From Burkholderia sp. 8Y (lineage in GTDB: Bacteria > Pseudomonadota > Gammaproteobacteria > Burkholderiales > Burkholderiaceae), in assembly GCF_902506145.1 (NCBI RefSeq), contig NZ_LR733520.1:2580-66579 (forward strand): a DNA stretch of 64,000 nt. The letters are read 5' to 3'. Position 1 is the first letter of the stretch. Each line of letters begins with the position of its first letter. Made by a program: the position numbers and the translations under genes. This document shows positions 9,364 to 18,202 of this stretch, one piece after another. The notes below the pieces were generated by a model. That model saw nothing but the letters and a program-made list of their open reading frames with translations, was not told the DNA's origin and did no database searches.

Positions 9364-9585
9364 TTTACGCTGGCTCCAGAAGCAGGCTCTATGGTCTCGC
9401 TTCACGGCGGTGCGCCAGTGAGTTCGTGCGACGAGCACGACCCGCTGACCATTCATGGCTAAGGTCTGGTTTTCTCGGAAGGGCTGATTGAAGACCGGCG
9501 CGGATCAGAACACGCTTTCAAAGCGAGCATCGGTTGGACGAACTACGTGACGCGCAACGACCCGATCAGCCGCGCGCCGCAGTGA
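9364..9585 (+). pseudogene. possible decayed 3' coding remnant with an internal stop
   Basis: One frame reads sensibly from after a TGA at 9355-9357 to a TGA at 9583-9585, but is broken by TAA at 9460-9462. Pieces such as SSCDEHDPLTIHG before the stop and GLVFSEGLIEDRRGSEHAF and KASIGWTNYVTRNDPIS after it have normal protein composition. I do not recognise the family, and there is no start codon with a ribosome site. It may be the tail of a lost gene; chance is the alternative. Confidence 0.25.
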
Positions 9586-9821
9586 CGGCGACGCCGCCGC
9601 GCGGTTCGTTCGCTGTGCCGAACGGCCGGAGTTGGCTGCCACAGCCTGTCGCCCGAGACTCCGCGAACGCGCTTCCCGAGCGCATGAATCAGCGGGCGAA
9701 AGCAGAAAAAGCGTCCGGATCATCAGACAGCGGCCTGCCGCTTTTCCGGAAACCCGGACCGCCGATATCGCGCGGCCCGCGCGACGCCTTGAATTTCAAT
9801 GACTTACGGGAGCCCGCACAC

Positions 9822-9836
9822 TGGCATCGCCCTTGC
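9822..9836 (+). promoter_or_regulatory. sigma-54 (-24/-12) promoter of dctA
   Basis: TGGCATCGCCCTTGC matches the RpoN consensus TGGCAC-N5-TTGC with a single mismatch and the required 12-base step from GG (9823) to GC (9835). Transcription should start near 9847, before the leader ORF and dctA. DctD, encoded downstream, is an RpoN-dependent activator, so promoter and activator support each other. Confidence 0.85.
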
Positions 9837-9890
9837 GATATAAGAGCCACGGCCCGCGAAGCCGCCCATAAAAGTCAAGGAGACACGCCA

Positions 9891-9920
9891 ATGACCTTTT
9901 TCGCACCCAACCGTCCCTGA
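9891..9920 (+). CDS. nine-residue leader peptide upstream of dctA
   Basis: A mini-ORF encoding MTFFAPNRP then TGA. It has a near-perfect ribosome site (AAGGAGA at 9877-9883, seven bases before the ATG), better than that of dctA itself, and lies about 44 bases after the predicted sigma-54 transcription start. The peptide ends Arg-Pro-stop, the same last two residues as the TnaC arrest peptide of E. coli. About 140 G+C-rich bases separate it from dctA. A role in ribosome-dependent attenuation is inference. The open frame upstream of it, back to 9534, is not considered coding. Confidence 0.45.
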   Translation: MTFFAPNRP

Positions 9921-10062
9921 ATCCGTCGACGTAGCGGCTCTCGCTTACGCGACGCGATCGGCTTGCGCGCGGCTTCTCGCCTCGCGTCGCCGTTTTGCCC
10001 GCACTTCGCGGCTCGCCGCTGGCGCTTTCGTTGCCAACCGCCTGATATTGCCTGGAACCATC

Positions 10063-11349
10063 GTGAAGAAACCTTTCCATAAAGTCCTGTACGTGCAGGT
10101 GCTCGTGGCCATTGCCATCGGTATTGCGCTCGGGCATTTCTATCCCTCGCTCGCCACCGACATGAAGCCGCTCGGCGACGGCTTCATCAAGCTCATCAAG
10201 ATGGTCATCGGGCCGATCATCTTCTGCACCGTCGTCACGGGCATCGCCGGCATGGAGGACATGAAGAAAGTCGGGCGCGTCGGCGGCAAGGCGCTGCTGT
10301 ACTTCGAAGTCGTATCGACGTTCGCGCTGATTCTCGGTCTCATCGCGACGCACGTGCTGAAGCCGGGCGTCGGATTCAACGTCGATCCCGCCACGCTCGA
10401 TCACAAGGCGATCGACGCCTTCGCCGCGAAAGCCGCGCACGGCCAGAGCGCGGTCGATTTCTTCCTGCACATCATTCCGGACACGCTCTCGTCCGCGTTC
10501 GCGCAAGGTGAAATCCTGCAGATCCTGCTGATCGCGCTGTTGTTCGGCGCGGTGCTCGCGCATATCGGCGAGCGCGGCAGGCCGGTGACGAGCTTCATCG
10601 AAAGCCTGTCGAGCATCCTCTTCGGCATGGTCGGCATCATCACGAAGCTCGCGCCGATCGGTGCGTTCGGCGCGATGGCGTTCACCATCGGCAAGTACGG
10701 CATCGGCTCGCTCGTGCCCATGCTGAAGCTGATCGGCACGTTCTATCTGACTTCCGTCGTGTTCGTCGTCGTCGTGCTCGGCATCATCGCGCGCCTGGTC
10801 GGCTTCTCCGTGCTGCGCTTCGTCGCGTACATCAAGGAAGAACTGCTGATCGTGCTCGGCACGAGTTCGTCCGAAGCCGCGCTGCCGCAACTGATGCTGA
10901 AGCTCGAAAAGCTCGGCTGCTCGCGCTCGGTCGTGGGTCTCGTCGTGCCGACCGGCTACTCGTTCAACCTCGACGGCACCAACATCTACATGACGATGGC
11001 CGTGCTGTTCATCGCGCAGGCGACCAACACCGACCTCACGTGGGGCCAGCAGTTGACGCTGCTCGCGGTGACGATGCTCACGTCGAAGGGCGCGAGCGGC
11101 GTGACCGGCGCGGGCTTCATCACGCTCGCCGCGACGCTCGCCGTGGTGCCGACCATTCCGCTCTCGGGCATGGTGCTGATTCTCGGCGTCGACCGCTTCA
11201 TGAGCGAATGCCGCGCGCTGACGAACATCGTCGGCAACGGCGTGGCGACGGTCGTCGTGTCGGCGTGGGAACGTGAGCTGGACCGCGCCAAGCTGCGGGC
11301 AGCCTTGCACCGGACCGTCGATGTGACCGAAGAAGCCGAAACGGTCTGA
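10063..11349 (+). CDS. dctA: C4-dicarboxylate:cation symporter DctA
   Basis: DctA imports succinate, fumarate and malate with protons or sodium across the inner membrane. It has 428 residues, the normal length for the family, with the expected multiple hydrophobic helices and re-entrant loops. Signature segments are [13 protein letters not shown] (serine-rich loop), [30 protein letters not shown] and [19 protein letters not shown] 10063 ([13 protein letters not shown]) is chosen because family members begin MKKPFYKVLYVQV; an in-frame TTG at 10048 is less likely. It is expressed from the sigma-54 promoter at 9822-9836 and followed by its sensor/activator pair dctB-dctD. Confidence 0.96.
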   Translation: MKKPFHKVLYVQVLVAIAIGIALGHFYPSLATDMKPLGDGFIKLIKMVIGPIIFCTVVTGIAGMEDMKKVGRVGGKALLYFEVVSTFALILGLIATHVLKPGVGFNVDPATLDHKAIDAFAAKAAHGQSAVDFFLHIIPDTLSSAFAQGEILQILLIALLFGAVLAHIGERGRPVTSFIESLSSILFGMVGIITKLAPIGAFGAMAFTIGKYGIGSLVPMLKLIGTFYLTSVVFVVVVLGIIARLVGFSVLRFVAYIKEELLIVLGTSSSEAALPQLMLKLEKLGCSRSVVGLVVPTGYSFNLDGTNIYMTMAVLFIAQATNTDLTWGQQLTLLAVTMLTSKGASGVTGAGFITLAATLAVVPTIPLSGMVLILGVDRFMSECRALTNIVGNGVATVVVSAWERELDRAKLRAALHRTVDVTEEAETV

Positions 11350-11453
11350 AGCCGGTCCATAAGAACACGATCATGCGAGCGGCGAAGCCTCCTTCAGCGG
11401 ACGCTTCGCCGCGGTCGTTTCGGAAGCCTTACCCCGAAGACGCCTATGCCACA

Positions 11454-13355
11454 ATGAGGGATTCTCAATCGCGGGAATCTGCTCACGTGACGCGCCGCAT
11501 CCTCGTGTTTCTTGCGCTCGCCGCGCTGCTCGCGGCGTCCTGCGCGCTCACGTGGCACGTCGAGCGGCAGCGCGGAATCGACGAATTGCGGCGCAACGCG
11601 GCGGCGCGCGTCGACCGCACGACGAACACGCTCAAAAGCACGCTCGACCGCTACGAATATCTGCCGTATCTGCTCTCGCGCCATCCGTTCGTGCAGGACG
11701 TGCTCGTCTCGCCCGATGCGCGCAATGTCGATCGCGCGAACCGCTATCTCGAAGACCTCAACCGCCGCGCGCATGCCACGGCGACCTACCTGATCCGCGC
11801 CGACGGCTACTGTGTCGCGGCGAGCAACTGGCGCGGGCCGGACAGCTTCATCGGCGTGGAATATCACTTCCGGCCGTATTTCGTCGATGCCGTGAAGGGC
11901 GGCGTCGGACGATTCTTCGGACTCGGCACCATTTCGCTGGAACCGGGCTATTACATCTCGCAGCCGGTGTATCAGGAAGGCGGGCGCGATCTGATCGGCG
12001 TGGCGGTCGTGAAGCTCAATCTCGAATGGCTGCAAGGCGCGGACGCCTCCGAGCCGCTGCTCGTCACCGACGATCACGGCGTGATCTTCCTGTCGTCGGT
12101 GCCGTCGTGGAAATATCACACGGTGCGGCCGCTGCCGCAGAGCGTGGAGGCGTCGGTGTATCAGACGCGTCAGTACGCGCAGCAGCCGATCACGCCGCTG
12201 CCTCTGTCTATCGTCGAAACGCTGGAAGGCGGCGCGCAGATCGTGCGCGTCGGCGGCGGACACAACGCGCCGAGCTTTCTCGCGACGCGCCGTTCCATCG
12301 GCGAGCCGGACTGGCAGCTCATCACGATGGCGCCGCTCGATCCGGTCGAAAGCGCGGCGCAGACGGCAGTCGTCGTCACGGCGCTCGTCTTCGTTTCGCT
12401 GTGTCTGCTCGCGTTCTATTGGCGCATGCGGCGCGCGCGCGTGCGCGAAATGATCCGCAGCCGCGAACTGTTGCAGGCGGCGTACGCGGAACTGAACCAG
12501 CGCGTCGCGGAGCGCACGGCGGATCTGTCTGAGGCGAACGCGCAGCTCATGAAGGAAGTCAACGAACGCACGCGTGCCGAGCAGGATTTGCGCGCCGCGC
12601 ATGACGAACTCATTCAGGCCAGCAAACTGGCCGCGCTCGGGCAGATGGCGGCGGGCATCACGCACGAACTGAATCAGCCGCTCGCGGCGCTGCGCAGTTT
12701 CTCGGACAACACGCGCGTGCTGATCCAGCGCGGCGATCAGACGGCGGCGCGCGAAAATCTCGAAGCCATTGCCGCGCTCACCGAACGCATGGGCAAGATC
12801 ACGAATCAGCTCAAGCTCTTTGTCGCGAAGGCTCGGCCGAAGAACGCGCGCACGGATGTGGCGCGCGCGCTGCGCAACGTGCTCGGCATGCTCGGACCGC
12901 GTCTGAAGACCGTCGTGCTCGACATCGCGCCGGAACTGGAAGGCGACGGTCCGCCGGTCATCGTGCGCTGCGAGGATCTGCGGCTGGAGCAGGTGTTCAT
13001 CAACCTGATCGGCAATGCGCTCGATGCCGTGGCGTCCTGCGATGCCCCGCGCATCGTGATCGAGCTGGATGTCCGCGCGGAGGCCGTCGAAATCGTGGTG
13101 CGCGACAACGGACCGGGCATTGCCGCCGACGCGCTGCCGCATCTCTTCGAGCCGTTCTTCACGACGAAGGAGACCGGTCACGGGCTGGGGCTCGGACTCG
13201 CGATTTCATCGGCGATTGCGCGGGACTACGGCGGCACGCTCGCCGCGCGCAACCGCGTGGCGCCCATCGTCGCCGACGGTCCGGAAGGCGGCACGCAAGC
13301 CGACGCCGATCACTCGCACGGCGCAGAATTCGTTTTGACACTGCGACGCGCGTAG
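11454..13355 (+). CDS. dctB: DctB C4-dicarboxylate sensor histidine kinase
   Basis: A 633-residue inner-membrane sensor kinase that reads external dicarboxylates and phosphorylates DctD. Layout: TM1 about residues 15-34 (VFLALAALLAASCALTW), a periplasmic tandem-PAS/Cache sensor domain, TM2 about 300-322 (VVVTALVFVSLCLLAFYW), a coiled coil (ELNQRVAERTADLSEANAQL), the H-box with His404 in AAGITHELNQPLAALRSF, then N box (NLIGNALDAV), G1 (VRDNGPGI), F box (LFEPFFTTK) and G2 (GHGLGLGLAIS). ATG 11454 is chosen; the upstream extension to 11373 is not family-like. The gene follows dctA by about 100 bases and precedes dctD by 22. Confidence 0.95.
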   Translation: MRDSQSRESAHVTRRILVFLALAALLAASCALTWHVERQRGIDELRRNAAARVDRTTNTLKSTLDRYEYLPYLLSRHPFVQDVLVSPDARNVDRANRYLEDLNRRAHATATYLIRADGYCVAASNWRGPDSFIGVEYHFRPYFVDAVKGGVGRFFGLGTISLEPGYYISQPVYQEGGRDLIGVAVVKLNLEWLQGADASEPLLVTDDHGVIFLSSVPSWKYHTVRPLPQSVEASVYQTRQYAQQPITPLPLSIVETLEGGAQIVRVGGGHNAPSFLATRRSIGEPDWQLITMAPLDPVESAAQTAVVVTALVFVSLCLLAFYWRMRRARVREMIRSRELLQAAYAELNQRVAERTADLSEANAQLMKEVNERTRAEQDLRAAHDELIQASKLAALGQMAAGITHELNQPLAALRSFSDNTRVLIQRGDQTAARENLEAIAALTERMGKITNQLKLFVAKARPKNARTDVARALRNVLGMLGPRLKTVVLDIAPELEGDGPPVIVRCEDLRLEQVFINLIGNALDAVASCDAPRIVIELDVRAEAVEIVVRDNGPGIAADALPHLFEPFFTTKETGHGLGLGLAISSAIARDYGGTLAARNRVAPIVADGPEGGTQADADHSHGAEFVLTLRRA

Positions 13356-13377
13356 CAACCTGAATCGAGGCAAGACC

Positions 13378-14718
13378 ATGACCACCGGTTTGCAGGTGAT
13401 CTTCATCGAAGACGACGAGCTCGTGCGCCGCGCGAGCGTGCAGAGCCTGCAACTCGCGGGCTTCGAGGTGGCGGGGCACGGCAGCGTCGAATCCGCCGCG
13501 CGTGCCATCGACGCGCATTTTCCCGGCGTGATCGTGAGCGATATCCGTCTGCCGGGCGCGAGCGGCCTCGATCTGCTGGCGCAATGCCGCGAGCGCGCGC
13601 CGGACGTGCCGGTCATCCTCGTCACCGGGCACGGCGATATTTCGATGGCCGTTCAAGCGATGCGCGACGGCGCGTACGACTTCATCGAGAAGCCGTTCGC
13701 GTCGGAGCGTCTCGTGGAAGCGGTGCGGCGCGCGCTGGAACGGCGCACGCTCGTGCTGGAGAATCAGGCGCTGCGGCGCGAACTCGCGGAGCAGAGCAGC
13801 GTCGCGCCGCGCATCATCGGGCGCAGTCCGGCCATCGAGCAGGTGCGCCGGTTGATCGCGAACGTCGCGCCGACGGACGCCTCCGTGCTCATCAACGGCG
13901 ATACGGGCGCGGGCAAGGAACTGATCGCTCGCAGTCTGCATGAGCTGTCGCCGCGCCGGGACAAGCCGTTCATCGCGGTGAACTGCGGCGCGCTGCCGGA
14001 GCCGATGTTCGAGTCGGAGATGTTCGGCTTCGAGGCCGGCGCGTTCACCGGCGCGCAGAAGCGGCGCATCGGCAAGCTGGAGCACGCATCGGGCGGCACG
14101 CTGTTTTTGGACGAGATCGAGAGCATGCCGCTCTCGCTGCAAGTGAAGTTGCTGCGCGTGTTGCAGGACGGCGTGCTGGAGCGGCTCGGGTCGAATCAGC
14201 CGGTGCGGGCCAACCTGCGGGTGGTCGCGGCGGCGAAGGGCGACATGAACGAGCACGTCGCGGACGGCACGTTCCGGCGCGACCTCTTGTACCGGCTGAA
14301 CGTCGTGACCATCACGCTGCCGCCGCTCAACGAGCGCCGCGAGGACATCGTGCCGCTCTTCGAGCATTTTCTGCTCGATGCCGCCGTGCGCTACGGCCGG
14401 CCCGCGCCGCTCATCACGGACAGGCAGCGCGCCGAACTGATGCAGCGCGACTGGCCCGGCAACGTGCGCGAACTGCGCAACGCGGCGGATCGCATGGTGC
14501 TGGGCGTGCTCGACGACGCGGGCGCGTCGCTCGATACGGCGACGCAATCGCTGAAAGAGCGCACCGAGCACTTCGAGCGCGCGGTTATCGGAGAGACGCT
14601 GGAGCAGTGCGGCGGCGCGGTCGCGGTGGCGGCGGACCGTTTGCAGGTCGGCAAGGCGACGCTGTACGAAAAGATCAAGCGTTACGGGCTCGCGGCGAAG
14701 GGCGATTCGGACCGCTAG
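13378..14718 (+). CDS. dctD: DctD sigma-54-dependent response regulator
   Basis: A 446-residue NtrC-type activator of dctA. The receiver domain (1-120) has the acidic pair E11-D12-D13, the phospho-accepting Asp55 (VIVSDIRLPG) and KPF. The AAA+ domain has Walker A GDTGAGKE, the sigma-54 contact loop GAFTGA, Walker B GGTLFLDEIES and the arginine region FRRDLLYRLNV. The C-terminal Fis-type HTH is AVAADRLQVGKATLYEKIKR. The conserved GAFTGA loop indicates a genuine RpoN partner, matching the -24/-12 promoter of dctA 3.5 kb upstream. A terminator follows immediately. Confidence 0.96.
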   Translation: MTTGLQVIFIEDDELVRRASVQSLQLAGFEVAGHGSVESAARAIDAHFPGVIVSDIRLPGASGLDLLAQCRERAPDVPVILVTGHGDISMAVQAMRDGAYDFIEKPFASERLVEAVRRALERRTLVLENQALRRELAEQSSVAPRIIGRSPAIEQVRRLIANVAPTDASVLINGDTGAGKELIARSLHELSPRRDKPFIAVNCGALPEPMFESEMFGFEAGAFTGAQKRRIGKLEHASGGTLFLDEIESMPLSLQVKLLRVLQDGVLERLGSNQPVRANLRVVAAAKGDMNEHVADGTFRRDLLYRLNVVTITLPPLNERREDIVPLFEHFLLDAAVRYGRPAPLITDRQRAELMQRDWPGNVRELRNAADRMVLGVLDDAGASLDTATQSLKERTEHFERAVIGETLEQCGGAVAVAADRLQVGKATLYEKIKRYGLAAKGDSDR

Positions 14719-14725
14719 AAGGGAA

Positions 14726-14757
14726 AACGCCCGCGAATGCGGGCGTTCTAGTCTTTT
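14726..14757. terminator. bidirectional terminator between dctD and the tlpA-like gene
   Basis: Stem AACGCCCGC / GCGGGCGTT (14727-14747) around GAAT. The flanking GGGAAAA on one side and CTAGTCTTTTTG on the other let it serve both convergent genes. Confidence 0.8.
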
Positions 14758-14776
14758 TGCGTGCGACGCGCCGGAT

Positions 14777-15313
14777 TCAGGCCGAGCCGAGCGCCTTGTC
14801 CAGCAGCGCATCCAGTTCCGCGAAAGTCGGCTCGCCGACATAGCGTTTGAGGATCTTGCCGTTCTTGTCGACGACAAAGGTGGTCGGCGTCAGTTGCACG
14901 TTGCCGAACTGCTTCGCGGCGGTGCCGTCGTCCATCGCGACCTTGAACGGCAGGTTGCGCGTCTGCGCGTAATTGCTGACGTACATGGGCGCGTCGTAGT
15001 TCATCGCGACCGCCACGAACTCCAGCCCGCGGCCTTTGTACTTGTTGTACGTGTTGATCATCTCGGGCATTTCCTTCATGCAGGTCTCGCAGCTCGTCGC
15101 CCAGAAATTGACGAGATAGACCTTGCCCTTCAGATCCGCCGATGTCGAGATCTTCTGTCCCGACAGCAGCGTGAACGTGGCGTCCGGCACGCGCTGCTGG
15201 CCGCCGAAAGCGAAGTAGCCGGTACAGGCGATCACGCCCGCGACGAGCGCCATCACGATATAGCGCAACGGGCTCTTGGCGCGAGCGGGGGTGTCTTGCG
15301 TGGTTTGGGACAT
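14777..15313 (-). CDS. TlpA-family periplasmic thioredoxin-like disulfide reductase
   Basis: A 178-residue membrane-anchored thioredoxin-fold protein. Residues 17-36 form one TM anchor (YIVMALVAGVIACTGYFAF), with the thioredoxin domain in the periplasm. The redox site is WATSCETCMKEMP (Cys-Glu-Thr-Cys) and the cis-proline loop is LTPTTFVVD. The family (TlpA/ResA/CcmG) keeps cytochrome c or CuA cysteines reduced. With a large cytochrome oxidase locus in the same window, a role in oxidase maturation is plausible but not shown. A GAGG ribosome site precedes the ATG. Confidence 0.88.
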   Translation of the reverse strand: MSQTTQDTPARAKSPLRYIVMALVAGVIACTGYFAFGGQQRVPDATFTLLSGQKISTSADLKGKVYLVNFWATSCETCMKEMPEMINTYNKYKGRGLEFVAVAMNYDAPMYVSNYAQTRNLPFKVAMDDGTAAKQFGNVQLTPTTFVVDKNGKILKRYVGEPTFAELDALLDKALGSA

Positions 15314-15476
15314 GGGAAACCTCGGATTGCAGAGCCGAGCGCCCGGGGAAGGAAGGGCGCAACCGCAATAGGAAAGTGCCGGTTATTTTAGCGCCAAACG
15401 CCCGGCGGCATCACGACGAAGCGGAAAGCCCGGGATCACGGCGCGATAATGACGCTTTCTCACGCAACGGATCGAC

Positions 15477-16061
15477 ATGAAGCACGTTTCTTCTCCCGTG
15501 GCGTCGGCGGTGCGCCATTTAGCCTCGCTGTTAGCGTGGCGCGCGGCGATCGCGGCCCTCGCCTGCGGCGCACTGCTGGCGTGCACGCCCGCCTACGATT
15601 GGCGCACCGTCATGAACAACGACGACGGTTACGAAGTGACGCTGCCCGCCAAGCCACGCGCCGATGAACGCAAGATCGAGATCGCCGGCCAGCCGATGAC
15701 CATGCGCATGCAGACCGCCGAGGCCAACGACGCTGTCTTCGCTGTCGGCACGGTCGTCCTGCCGAGCGCCGATCCAGCGCTGCAACGCGCGGCGCTCGAC
15801 TATCTGGAGCAGGGACTCGCGCGCAACGTGAACGCGCACCCGTCGGCGCGCGCGACGCAAGTCGAACTTGCAGCGGGCGGCCGCGTGCTTGGCAGCGAGA
15901 TGCAGGTGCAGGGCGCGAGCGGTGAAAAGCGCGAGTCGCGGACCATCCAGGCGCGTTTCGTCGCACGCGGGGCGCATGTTTATCAACTGGCGATCGTCTC
16001 CGACAAAGCCCCGCCCGCACAGGAGGCCGACCAGTTTTTCTCTTCCTTCAAGCTTTTTTAG
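15477..16061 (+). CDS. putative lipoprotein, function unknown
   Basis: A 194-residue protein with an N-terminal signal of the lipoprotein type: basic start, hydrophobic stretch, then lipobox LLAC near residue 36. The mature part is a single alpha/beta-looking domain (DDGYEVTLPAKPRADERKIE, then FVARGAHVYQLAIVSD and a terminal FFSSFKLF). This resembles uncharacterised Burkholderiaceae proteins whose C-terminal strand pattern is shared with PsbP/DUF1795-type domains, but I cannot assign a function. It stands alone between the divergent tlpA-like gene and the convergent comM remnant. Confidence 0.75.
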   Translation: MKHVSSPVASAVRHLASLLAWRAAIAALACGALLACTPAYDWRTVMNNDDGYEVTLPAKPRADERKIEIAGQPMTMRMQTAEANDAVFAVGTVVLPSADPALQRAALDYLEQGLARNVNAHPSARATQVELAAGGRVLGSEMQVQGASGEKRESRTIQARFVARGAHVYQLAIVSDKAPPAQEADQFFSSFKLF

Positions 16062-16425
16062 AGGAGATGCTCGAATCATGGAAGCACTGCCTTAAAAGCC
16101 GGTTTTGAGCGCGTTTTGGACTGCAAGTCGCTTCGCAGCATCCAGCGGTAATGCGCGGATTTGTCAGGACTTTTTTCCGCTATCCACAATCTCTGTGGAT
16201 AACTTTGTGGAAAAGAGTGTGCGGTAGGCATCAAATGCCGCAAACATGCGGCTCGCGTTAGTTTGCCTCCGATCACGGCAATTTAGTTAGTTCAATAAAA
16301 TCAATGAGCTGGCAAATGGCCTTGCCCGCACCGTCTGATCGGATGAAACACACGCGCGGATCGCGTCAGTGTGCATAAGTCAAGACTTGACAAGCAATTT
16401 TCCGTTTACGCAGTGAGCGCAAGCC
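16062..16425. other. A/T-richer intergenic region with paired DnaA-box-like sites
   Basis: No gene is visible. TGTGGATAA at 16194-16202 is the exact complement of the DnaA box TTATCCACA. CTATCCACA at 16180-16188 is a one-mismatch box in opposite orientation, giving an 8-bp inverted repeat (TATCCACA / TGTGGATA) with a five-base gap. GTCAAG-A-CTTGAC at 16379-16391 is a second perfect palindrome. Function unknown. Confidence 0.45.
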
Positions 16426-17730
16426 TCACGCGATAGCCAGCGCGCGCCGATATTGAATCGCTTCCGCAACGTGCGCGGCTTCCGGCGTGTCGACGCCCGC
16501 GAGATCCGCAATCGTCCGCACGACCTTCAGCACGCGGTAATACGCCCGCGCCGACCAGCCGAACCGCTCTCCCGCCGAGCGTAGCAGCGCCTCGCCGGCG
16601 GAATTGGGGCGGCAAACGTCGTCGGCTTCGCGGCCGTCCAGTTCGCGATTCGTCTTGCTCTGTCGGCGCAACTGCGCCTCCCGCGCGACGGCGACGCGCG
16701 CCGCCACCTGCGCGCTCGACTCGCCACGCTTCGCACTGCGCGCCGACAGTTCCGCGGGCGAGAGCGCCGGCAATTCGATCTGAATGTCGATGCGGTCGAC
16801 CAGTGGCCCCGACAGCTTGCGCAGATAGCGCGCCGCACTGTCCGGCGAGCATCGGCAACGGCCGGACGGATCGCCGCGCCATCCGCACGGGCACGGGTTC
16901 ATCGCGGCGATGAGCTGGCAGGCGGCGGGGAAGTCCGCCTGTTGCGCGGCGCGGGAAATGGTGATGCGGCCGGCTTCGAGCGGTTCGCGCAGCGTTTCCA
17001 GCACTTTGCGATCGAATTCGGGAAGCTCGTCGAGGAACAGCACGCCCAGATGCGCGAGCGTGATCTCGCCCGGTTGCGGCGGATTGCGCCCGCCGACGAG
17101 CGCCGCCGAACTCGACGAATGATGCGGCGCGCGAAACGGCCGCTGCCGCCACTGCGCCGGTTGAAAGCCGAGCGAGCTCGCCGAGAGGATGGCGGCGGAC
17201 GTGAGCGCCTCGTCGTCGGACATCGGCGGAAGAAGGCCGGGCAGACGCGCGGCGAGCATCGACTTGCCCGCGCCCGGCGGCCCGACCATCAGCAGATGAT
17301 GCCCGCCCGCCGCCGCCACTTCGAGCGCCCGTCGTGCGCCCGGATGACCGATGACGTCGGCGAGATCCGGCGATGGCGTGCAAGCCGCGTCGGAAAGCGT
17401 CGCGGCACGCGCGGGTCTCAGCCGCGCGTCGGGTACGCCGTTCAGGTGGGCGCAAAGCTCGGGCAGATCCGCCGCCCCGTACACCTCGATGCCCGGCACC
17501 AGCGCCGCTTCCGCCGCGCTCGCGAGCGGCACGTAGACCTCGGGCACGCGGGCGCTGGCGGCGTCGGCGGCTGAGTATTGGCGTGCCGCGCCGCAGACCA
17601 TCGCGAACGCGCCGCGCATCGGCCTGAGCGCGCCGGTCAGCGACAACTCTCCCGCGAATTCACGATCCGCAAGCGATTCCGCGGGAATCTGCCCGCTCGC
17701 GGCGAGAATGCCGAGCGCGATCGGCAGGTC
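16426..17730 (-). pseudogene. comM: comM, C-terminal part (interrupted)
   Basis: The last 434 codons of comM/yifB, a MoxR/Mg-chelatase-type AAA+ ATPase. In ComM it is the branch-migration helicase of natural transformation. The fragment begins in phase with DLPIALGILAASGQIP and contains Walker A GPPGAGKS, Walker B VLFLDELPEF, the zinc/CPCG segment (MNPCPCGW) and the C-terminal Mg-chelatase lid domain. The missing first 81 codons lie at 23310-23552 beyond the inserted element; 81 + 434 = 515 residues, normal for the family. Apart from the insertion no frameshift is seen. An internal ATG at 17646 could start a truncated product, which would still hold the ATPase core. Confidence 0.93.
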
Positions 17731-17800
17731 TGGTCTTTAGGGGTGTCGTTAACAGTTACCAAAAATCTTCTTGTTTAAAATCAAGATGTTGACGTTCCTA

Positions 17801-18202
17801 TCAGTTTTGAGGGCGGAGGTCCACAATATTGTCGCTACTCCGCTTGGCGCTTAATTCACGATTCGCGATGACGAGCATCTCATTCAGAGTGGCCAATTTC
17901 TGCAACCGTGCCTTCACCGCACCAAGTTCGGCGCGAAGCTCGGCGTTCTTTCGACGTTCTTCTGCTAGCTCGTTCCGTTTCGCATCGCGCTGTTGTCGGC
18001 TCGAAGCGCCTTGCTTGACGCGTATCTGCTCGGCGATAGACGGATAGTGGTTATGGATAAGCGCAGGCGTGACGCCGGCCTCACGAGCTACGGCCGAAAT
18101 GCTTAATTTGTCCGCATTGGTACGAGCACGGCCGCGCTCGATTCGATGGATTGCTAACTCGAGTTCTTTTTCACGCGTGGTTGCATGCTTACGGTCACCC
18201 AT
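17801..18202 (-). CDS. TnpC-like HTH/coiled-coil transposition accessory protein
   Basis: A 133-residue basic protein. The N-terminal half has a TetR-like helix-turn-helix (LSISAVAREAGVTPALIHNH). The C-terminal half is a predicted coiled coil rich in Glu, Lys, Arg and Leu (RQQRDAKRNELAEERRKN). This HTH-plus-coil layout and the position as last gene after the recombinases match TnpC of Tn554-type elements (125 residues), which influences orientation and efficiency of transposition. Its ATG overlaps the end of the upstream recombinase by eight bases, so coupled translation is likely. The role here is inferred from position and architecture. Confidence 0.7.
   Translation of the reverse strand: MGDRKHATTREKELELAIHRIERGRARTNADKLSISAVAREAGVTPALIHNHYPSIAEQIRVKQGASSRQQRDAKRNELAEERRKNAELRAELGAVKARLQKLATLNEMLVIANRELSAKRSSDNIVDLRPQN

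Larger units (their letters stand above)
8982..10062. other. about 1.1-kb intergenic region before dctA
   Basis: The first 250 bases are clearly A/T-richer than the flanks and include a 14-base palindrome-like element at 9040-9053 (ACGTTT, CT, AAACGT) and AGTATA at 9014-9019, a possible -10 on the minus strand for the beta-helix gene. Bases 9364-9585 look like a decayed coding remnant. The end holds the sigma-54 promoter of dctA (9822-9836), a leader ORF (9891-9920) and a G+C-rich leader. TTTCCGGAAA at 9743-9752 and AGCGG-CCTG-CCGCT at 9728-9741 are candidate upstream activator sites. Other open frames here do not look like proteins. Confidence 0.5.

Noticed and set aside
9534-9920. 128-codon open frame before dctA
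   Set aside because: It starts at TTG without a ribosome site, runs through the sigma-54 promoter, and has no protein-like character; only its last ten codons, with their own ribosome site, are kept as a leader ORF.
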